Source: Anaeramoeba flamelloides
Taxonomy: Eukaryota > Metamonada > Anaeramoebidae
Assembly (NCBI GenBank): GCA_027625915.1
Contig: JANTQA010000070.1
Coordinates: 13,707,001-13,771,000 of the forward strand
Direction: 5' to 3'
DNA length: 64,000 bases
A model generated the notes under the pieces. The model was not told the DNA's origin. It saw only the letters and a program-made list of their open reading frames with translations, and did no database searches. How positions within the stretch are numbered: the stretch's first letter is position 1; every line of letters starts with the position of its first letter. Position numbers and translations under genes: made by a program. Shown here in pieces: positions 56,494 through 64,000 of the stretch.

Positions 56494-58895
56494 TTTTTTT
56501 TTTTTTTTTTTTTTTTATTTTTGAAGAGAGAAAATTGCTTTTCTCCTGTGTGCCCTAATTTCTAAACTTTTTTTTAGAAATTTTGTTAAAGAATCACAAA
56601 TTTTATTATCACTTACTAATGATAATATATATGATGAATTCTTTTTTATTAATAATATCTCTGATATTATTAATTTTTTATTTTTTTCAAAAAATTCAGA
56701 TATCCAGATTTTTTCGATTTATTTTATAGGCCGGACAGTCCCATAAAAAATGATCGAAATCTACAATGATATCAATATTTAACTTTTCTTTACATAAATC
56801 ACAATTTTTATTTTTATTTTTACTTGTTACATAAGAGTACCTATTTAAACAATTAGTAAAATTTCGAAATTTTAGAATTGTTTTTGAAGCTTTCCAGTTT
56901 AAATATTTTTGTTGTTTGAAATTGCAATTTTGTTGTTTTATAATTTTTAGATATTGTTGAACTTTCCAACTAGGTGAATTTTCCAATTCGGTTAATCGAA
57001 AAACTTTTAATTCTAAATCTAATAATTTTAATCCCTTAGTGTGCCAATTAATATTTTCATTTTCCAATTTTCGAAAATTTAGTATTGGTTTTAATTTTTT
57101 TAAATTTAAGAAATCTAATTTTTCTATCAATTTATATTTTCTTCGGTATACTTTTAATCTAGCGAGATCAATTTTTGCTTCAGTTTTATAAATTAATCGA
57201 GGTTAATGGATATTAATTTGTAAGAAATTTGTAATTGATTTATTGATAAATCTATCAATTCTTTCAAAATCATTTTGTTTCAAGTCAAATATTTCAAGAC
57301 CATAATAAAGTTGACTTAAAATGAGAGCTTTGAAAGAAGTCATTTTGACTCCATTGTTGAGTTTATTTTGTTGAAACAATCGATTAAGTGTTTCCAAGGA
57401 CTTTTCCACTTTTTTGAAATTATATTCAAGATGTGTGTTTTTTTCTAACCAAATCCCAAGATAAAAAATATCTTTTAATTCTTTTTTATATTTGATTTTT
57501 TTATTATGTGGGTTCATCCCGAATCTTTTTATTATTTCAAAAATACTTTCTAAATTAATTTTTAGAGAGATTAATGGCCCTTTCATAATAAGAATAAGAT
57601 CATCTGCATACATTTGAACATGAATAGCTAAAGTTTTTAACTTTTCTAGTAGGAAATGAGATATAAATGCGAAGAGAATTGGTGATAAGGAATCTCCTTG
57701 ATAAACTCCAATTCCTTCTTTTTTGTAATATCTCAAGAGCCAATTTTTAATTGTTTCATTTTTGATAAATTTTTTAATAGATTGATATATTAACGAGTGT
57801 TGTATAGAGTCAAAACATTTTTTGTATGTCTATAGTAACTACAAAGTATTCTGTATTTTTATTTTTATTTTTATTTTTTTAAATTTTCTTAATAAATTTA
57901 AAACAGCAATTCTTGTTCCAAAATATTTTTTAAATCCAAATTGTTTTTTTGAAATCAAGTACCTTGAGTCTTGAATTTCAATGTATATTAATTTTTAAAA
58001 AAATCTTGGAAGAGATTGATTTATAGAGATAGGTCGATAATTTAATGGTTCGCCTTCATCCCCCGATTTATGAATAAATAATAAATTTCTTTTTTTTATA
58101 AAATTTATACTTTTTTCAGTTTCGTCTGTTATCCAATTTAAAAAAATATTTTGAACTTTTTTAATAAAATAATTATAATTTAATAAATATTGAATTGGTT
58201 GGTTTTTTATAAACTTATAATGATTTATTTTGTCAAATTCTTTAACTGATTTATTTTTTTGAAATTTGATTATTTCTTTAATTTTATCTTGATCAAAAAT
58301 TTCCTTTATGTCAATTGGATTTAATGAATTTTTATTAATTTTAAATTTTTTAATATAATTAATTATATTTGTATTAGGTTTTTTGACTAATTGATTTTAC
58401 AAAATCGTTATACACTGTGAATATGGTTTCATTATTTAAAAACATTTTTGTAGAAGTTTCTCTTATTTTATTTAATGTTTTCCAAAAGTTTTTATTTTTA
58501 TTATATTCTTCATATATTTGATTAAGTAATTTTAAGTAATTTAATTCATTAATTTTTTTGATTTTATGTAAAGTTTAATTTTTATCAAACAATTTATAAA
58601 GTAAATTATTAATTTTTAATTTATCTTGTTTGATATCAAATACTATTCTTTCTTTCTGTTTATATTTTTTTTTAAATAAAATAAAATTTTCTTCATTTAA
58701 ATTAAAATTCTGTCGAGAAAAGAATTGGAGAAAGTCTTCTTGAAAGGTTGGAATATCTTTAATTTTATAGATATCATTGATTTCCCAATTTGAGTTTATT
58801 TCAAATTTATTCATAATTGTATTATGATCACTAATAAAATTTTTGATAGTCTTTGATTTATTGAGTTTTAAATTATTAAAATTTGTTAAAAAATA
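56494..58895 (-). mobile_element. 5'-truncated APE-type LINE with poly(A) and target-site duplication
   Basis: On the minus strand the order is: tail of an APE endonuclease with FISDHNTI (58836-58810 region); a connector (MNKFEINSNWEINDIYKI); RT blocks HKSGDEGEPLNYRPISINQS, QFGFKKYFGT and YQGDSLSPILFAFISHFL; the catalytic MYADDLILI; the thumb; and a C-terminal zinc-knuckle-like CDLCKEK...DFDHFLWDCPAY. A 3' tail ends in poly(A) (poly(T) at 56494-56516 on the plus strand). The words ATAAAAAAATATACTTTTTT at 56481-56500 and about 58888-58910 form the target duplication. The 5' end is truncated inside the endonuclease. Several frame changes and stops interrupt the RT (for example near 57780, 57990 and 58390), so it is inactive. 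The longest open piece is 57736-57203. The clade is not assigned. Confidence 0.85.
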
Positions 58896-59162
58896 AAAAA
58901 AATATACTTTTTTGATTCCAAGAACAGTTTAAATCAATTTTTTCTTTTTATTGAATTAAAAAATCTCAGAAAAAGAAATAAAAAAATCAAATAAAAAATT
59001 CCCCCAAAACATTTTTTTAAAACCTGGAAAATTCAACTTATAATCTAAAGAAATAATTCTTAATTTGATTATTTATAATAGATAATTAATAACCCAATCT
59101 TAATTATTTCAGCAAGTCATTAACAACCCAATGATTAAATATATCAATAGATTTTACAATTA

Positions 59163-59606
59163 CAGAGGTTCCAAGGCTACCATACAATTTTAAATAAAAC
59201 ACAAATGATTTTTCTATTCTTATTTTCTATTTTCAAAAAATTTGGAAATAAGAGTTATTATTCAAAAAATAATTTCAATAAAAGAGCTATTATTCAAATT
59301 TTGAAACATCAAAAAAAAAATTCAAGATCACTTGAAACTTAAAAATTATTAGTCCAAAAGAGCCCCCAAAAAATATCAATATTGACTGATCTTTAAAAAT
59401 TTACCTTTATTGAACAATATTTTTAGGTGCTTCGTGAATCTTCATAAAATTTTTTTTGATGTTTCAAAATTTGAATAATAGCTCTTTTATTGAAATTATT
59501 TTTTGAATAATAGCTATTATTTCCGATTTTTTTGAAAATAGAAAATACAGAATAGAAAACTCAAATCTGTTTTATTTAAAATTTTATGGTAGACTTGGAA
59601 AGACTG
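59163..59606. mobile_element. 444-bp Tc1/mariner-type foldback MITE
   Basis: The ends CAGAGGTTCCAAGGCTACCA and the complement of CAGTCTTTCCAAGTCTACCA are flanked by TA (59161-59162 and 59607-59608). The inverted arms extend about 175 bp each, including AATAATTTCAATAAAAGAGC and TATTATTCAAATTTTGAAAC on both sides without change. A central 90 bp is unpaired. No other copy lies in the window. Confidence 0.85.
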
Positions 59607-59608
59607 TA

Positions 59609-62600
59609 TTTCTCAATTTTTTATAGATTTTCAAACAAATAAAATGAATTAAAATCAATAAATCTAATAAAGAAAAATAATAGATATTATCAAATAACCT
59701 ATATTAATACAAACAGTTCCTTGTTTATACTTTGAATATTTAGGAAAATAATATTACCTAATCTTTTAAATTTCAAGAAATTTAATAAATATTTACGAAT
59801 AAAATAGATGATCAACTCTTTCTGATATTAAGGGATTTAATATTTGATTTATTTTTATTGTATTTTTAAAATAAGATTAAAGGTTCAAGGATATTTGTTC
59901 ATTCAGATTATCAGAAATTACTCAAAGTGAGATTTCTTCAAAATAAATAATGTTTTGCAAATAGTTCTTTTTTTCATTTGATATAAAAACCCAACCAAAA
60001 AAGATCAAGATTTTTTTACTAAAAATATAATTGGGGGGGAATGAACTCTTAAAAAAAGATAACTCATCTCTCTAAAGTTGATAAACAAAGTTGCATGAAG
60101 AGGTTTAATTGTATCATTGTGTAAATAATTACTCTATTACATTTGAGGAAAAACAATTAATAAGAGTTACTATTCCCTTCATAGAAATTATTTAAAAACT
60201 TTTAATAAAAGAGGAAAATTTATTCACTAACTTACCTGAGGTTTTTTATTTGATAAAGCAAACAATTCATTATTTTGTTTTTTGTTAATTAATTGAAAAC
60301 ATGTAACTTTTTTAACATAGATTTTTATCAAGAATTAATGTTACTGCTGCACATGTATGTGAAAAAAGCGAGACACACAAAAAAAATGGGATCTTAATAT
60401 TTATTCAAGAAATTGAAAAAAATTAATTGTTCACCTTAAAAAAAATGTCCCAATTCACCAGATTTTTTACCCGTTAATAAGAATTCAAGTGAGGGTTAAA
60501 CATTTTAATAAATATGATATCTGTTGGAAATTGTCTTAATTTAGTTTTGATCAAGATTGATCCGGTATTTAATTGTAAAAATTAGATTTTATTTATTATC
60601 AAACTAAATCTTAATACTTACGTAAAGAGAAGAATTATCAATATTTTTTAATAATTGCCCTATTAAACATTATTCATAAAAATAAGTTTTTACAGGTTTA
60701 CTAATTTGAATTTTATATCGGTCTCCTTTGAGTCTTTCACCCTTAATATTGATGTTTAATACCTATTTTTTAAAAATATTGACTTTTATAAAAGGTTCTA
60801 TTATTATTTGCAATAAAAAATTGAAAATCCAAAAATTGATTAATTTTCATAATTAGTTGAACTTCATAAAAATAAGAATAGAATTTTCCTCATGTACTAA
60901 CAATAATAATGAGAATTAAATATTTAGGATTATTTGTAAAAGTGGTTATTTACAGATATGAATTATCTTAAAAATATAGTTTTAACTTATTTTCTTTTAT
61001 ATTTACAATATAAAAATAAATTTTCTTATTTTTTTTTTGGACTTCAACAAGAAAAAAAATTACAAAAAAATATCTTCAAACAAATCAAAATTATATTTAG
61101 CGAATAAAAAATAACAAAATAGAATACAATTATAAATAAATAAATAAATATGAATTATCAAATTATTCGATGGACTAATTATTTTTTATCCAAATCAATA
61201 ATATTTCTACTCAATTGATGTTTGGATAAATAAAAAAATTTCAAACAATTTTGAAAATAACCAGTCTAATTTTTTAATTTGTTTTTTTTTTTATGTTTTA
61301 AAAAGGGCAAAAATAAGTAAAAAAATATTAGTTAATGAGAGCTTTTCCAACAATTTTATAATTAAAATCATTTTGTCATTTTTTGCCCCGTCTTTATTTT
61401 TTTAGAAAAATCATTTTAAGTCTCATAATACAATAAATTTGTTCAATTTGAAAAGTATTATTTTCTTAATAGAAAAAATTAATTTACTTCTATTGGATCT
61501 AATTGTGATTATTTTATAACCATCTATATTTGACAAGATGGGTGTTTTGTAAGATTCTTTCGAGATTAAAATAACCCATAAGAAAAATGAAAAAAAAAAA
61601 AAATATTCGAGATCTCAAAAAGTGCAAAAGATAAACACTTCAAAATAAATCTGTTGTTTTCAAAATTATATATTCTAGCCATTTTAATTGAAAATTGAGT
61701 GTCACTTTTTGTCACTTTTTTCTAAATATGTATTCTTTTTTGTTTGTTGATTTTTGGAGATCGGTCACTCTTCACAGGTTGGTTAGTTTTTAATTGGTTT
61801 CAGCACCCATAAAAATTACTAAATTTTATTAATCAAATTCTGAAAATTGTTTTTCACCTTAATTACTTTACCCCTAAAAATAATTCTACAAAGTTTTTTG
61901 AAATTAAATATATTTTTTAAACTATTATTTCGAAACTTTTATTTTTTTTGGAAAGCGAAATGGAAATTTATTTTGGATTTATTTTGCAAAAAAAAGTAAT
62001 TTGTCTTTCTCTTTTAAACACAGTTATTTTAAAACTGAGTAGCTTTATTTTTTTTAAGTGTATTTTTGTTAACTTCCTTTATAGATAATATGATTTCTTT
62101 ATTCTAAATTGAAATAAAATTATTTTGTTTTGCAAATGATGAAGGCAATAAGTTGAATTTTGAACTGTTCAAAAATGACAGAAATGATTCAAACATTTTA
62201 AAAACAATAATATCTTTCTGAAAATAGTTTTAAAATTGAGTCAGGTATTATAGTAATTAGATTTTTTTTTTATTTTGATATTTCGAACACTTGTAAATTT
62301 TGTTGAACCTCAGTCATTAAATTTAGTAGTAGATTTATTTTGTGGTTACGTTTCCCTAAAATTGAGAAAGGTGGTTTGTTTGTCATCTTTAATTAAATCT
62401 TAACCCATTACCCTATTTTTCTTTTTTCAATTTCTCGGGTTTTTTTCATTTTGTTACTATTTTTTTAAAAAACAACCATTTAAGGATTATTCGAATTTTA
62501 TGGTTAGTGAATACTATTTTTCTACCTAGTCGCATATTTATAGACTTAAAAGAAACTTGATCTAAGGGATCTTACTAACTTGAAAAATTTAGGTTTTTTT

Positions 62601-62689
62601 TGGAAAATTTTGAGTTAGGACAAAAAATAATTTTCCTTCATCAAATCCAAATTATTCTCAACAAATTTTGAAGAAAAAAATTTCATTAG
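59609..62689. other. 3.1-kb gene-free stretch
   Basis: Only a repeat K piece at about 61340-61680 is recognised (ATCTAATTGTGATTATTTTA, GAGATCTCAAAAAGTGCAAA). No exon, RNA gene or bounded element is visible. A donor-like CAG|GTAAGTTAG at about 60229-60240 (minus) is not backed by a coding frame. Confidence 0.4.
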
Positions 62690-62778
62690 GAAAATGTCAC
62701 TCCACTTTCTTTTCAAGTATGTTAGAGTGTAGTAAGATAGCATAAATTTACTTGAAAAGAAAGTGGATTGGCATTTTC
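62690..62778. repeat. 89-nt hairpin with 30-bp arms
   Basis: Left arm 62690-62719 (contains CACTTTCTTTTCAAGTA) pairs with right arm 62749-62778 (TACTTGAAAAGAAAGTG) at 28 of 30 positions around a 29-nt loop. The size fits a small-RNA precursor or a very small MITE; there is no clear target duplication. Confidence 0.8.
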
Positions 62779-63149
62779 TTAATATCAAAAAAAATAGCTT
62801 TTTAGTTTTGCCTTTTTTTGTTTGGGAAATTCAAAAAGTTTTTGGATCAATAAATGATTATCAAGCCAAATCTAAAAAATCCCAACAATTCCAAAAATTG
62901 CAATATTTTGACTTTTCCTCAATCCATTGTCTTTTAAAGCTTTTTTTCTGTTTATTATATTTTATTTCAACCCCCACAGAGCAGAAAATTCGAATAGTCC
63001 TTAAAAAAAGTACAGTGATCAAAAAAATCTTCGTGCACGACGACTATAATCCGTGTTTCAAAATATTATCTGTGCTTTTTTTTCTTCTTGTATCAAGGCA
63101 ACATCCAATCTACTACCAAATAGTATACCTAAGTTCAAATCAATTTTGA
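62763..63149 (+). other. coding-like region, possibly with an exon at 62980-63060
   Basis: A 128-codon frame without an ATG start contains a G+C-richer part after an acceptor-like CCCCCACAG (62979). It reads EQKIRIVLKKSTVIKKIFVH, then DDYNP. The KIFVHDDYNP word resembles the segment between the active-site His and Asp of chymotrypsin-fold serine proteases (typically KI.VHPDYNP), and FSSIHCLL upstream weakly recalls AAHC. No other protease block is visible. This could be an exon of a gene off the right edge, a relic, or chance. Confidence 0.25.
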
Positions 63150-63941
63150 AAGTAAAGATCTGGTTATTTTCAGAAAAATTTAAATTATTCATGCAAATAG
63201 TTGAAAATTTTCCATAATATTCTCAATTTTTTTGAATTTTTTTGTTTTGTTAAAAAAAAAATTTTCATAAAAAATTATACTCTAATTTTTGAGATAAATT
63301 TTCGCTATTTGATCCTTCATTTTTAGAATTTCTTTTTAAATAATAGAACTTTAAGAAATCAATACCATATTTATTTAGGGTTTATTATCAGTTTCTTTGA
63401 TCGGTTGATGTATATATCTTCTATAACAAAAAAAAACACACTTTTTATTTTGAAGCATACAATAAATTATTTTGTTAGCTTTATTTTGACAACAATAAAA
63501 AAGTTCCTAAATTAAAACTTTCAGAAGTTTACTGTTTTAATAAAGTGAAGGGGTTACCCTTTAAATATAGGCGTGGAAGTTGGGATTAGAATTTAAGCTC
63601 CTTTTAAAATTAACTGACGATAAATTAATAATAGAAAACTTACGTCAACTTTATTTCTCTTCAAAAAAACAAAATTCTTCACTTTTTGAAAATCTCTTTA
63701 CTAATTTTTTTATTTCTTAAATCAATTTTAACCATAAAATCCTCTTTCTTGGGGATAATTTTTTGATAATATTTTGTTTTATTTTATTGTGATTAATCTA
63801 GATACTTGTCAAATCATTCTTACACCTTTTCTAATCTTCGATTTGAAATTCAATTCTAATTATTTTCTAAACATTGAATCAAAAACAAAAGGAATCGAAA
63901 AAGTTATTTTTTAATTTTTTTTCTTCTTTGAATAAGAATTA

Positions 63942-64000
63942 TGTCTCAAGACTCAGCTAGTAGTGAGACCTTAACCGTCCTCACTTGAGATAACACCCCA
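63942..64000 (+). other. possible gene start cut by the window edge
   Basis: ATG at 63942 opens MSQDSASSETLTVLT in locally richer sequence, then a TGA at 63987 unless a splice donor (such as GTAGTG at 63959) is used. TCTCAAG at 63944-63950 and CTTGAGA at 63985-63991 also form an inverted pair, so this may instead be an element end. Confidence 0.2.

Noticed and set aside
60229-60330. Possible minus-strand exon before CAG|GTAAGTTAG
   Set aside because: The donor is perfect but the upstream frame has stops and no coding character.

Overview
This is a very AT-rich eukaryotic window (roughly one fifth G+C by eye). It has few genes and many transposon relics. Genes use the standard code (both TAA and TGA end recognisable proteins) and GT-AG introns. 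Most introns are short and T-rich, but two are kilobases long and full of mobile elements. Recognisable proteins are universal eukaryotic ones: SEM1/DSS1, F-actin capping protein beta and exosome RRP41. Alongside them are SH3, ubiquitin-like and Asn-rich proteins. This suggests a free-living, amoeba-like protist with a repeat-inflated genome. An Anaeramoeba- or Amoebozoa-like host is only my guess. No viral or LTR-type element was recognised.

Layout of genes. 117-401: small acidic ORF. 5072-5536: SEM1 in three exons. 9939-11215: capping protein beta in four exons. 16391-17582: an SH3 and Leu/Pro-repeat protein in three exons. 21397-23970: last three exons of an unrecognised gene. 26517-26801: a ubiquitin-like protein lacking six of the seven ubiquitin chain lysines and the terminal Gly-Gly. 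29304-35745 (minus): RRP41 in two exons separated by a 5.7-kb intron. 37698-37767 (minus): tRNA-Glu(UUC). 44468-45451: an intronless quinone oxidoreductase-like enzyme. 51846-53969 (minus): a 707-residue orphan. 55228-55800: a 171-residue orphan with a probable in-frame intron. The genes do not form a pathway or cluster. They are isolated housekeeping and orphan genes scattered among repeats.

Repeats. Families with TA target duplications (Tc1/mariner type): A (about 403-427 bp), C (198 bp), D (about 530 bp, plus a 1037-bp copy with a transposase relic), E (713-bp foldback) and a 444-bp foldback. Families with TTAA target duplications: B (ends GGGACTAG or GGGAGTAG) and F (ends GGTTTACA). There is one 5'-truncated APE-type LINE with a target duplication and two older LINE fragments. 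The LINE fragments abut a decamer minisatellite and arrays of modular palindromes. Several elements are nested inside others, which gives relative ages. Long stretches between these show only A/T-rich sequence.

Most notable: the chain-lysine-stripped ubiquitin-like gene; the RRP41 intron packed with nested elements and near-identical inverted arms; the palindrome-module arrays tied to LINE 3' ends; two hairpins of small-RNA-precursor size; and a GGGT-repeat G-quadruplex beside the tRNA gene.
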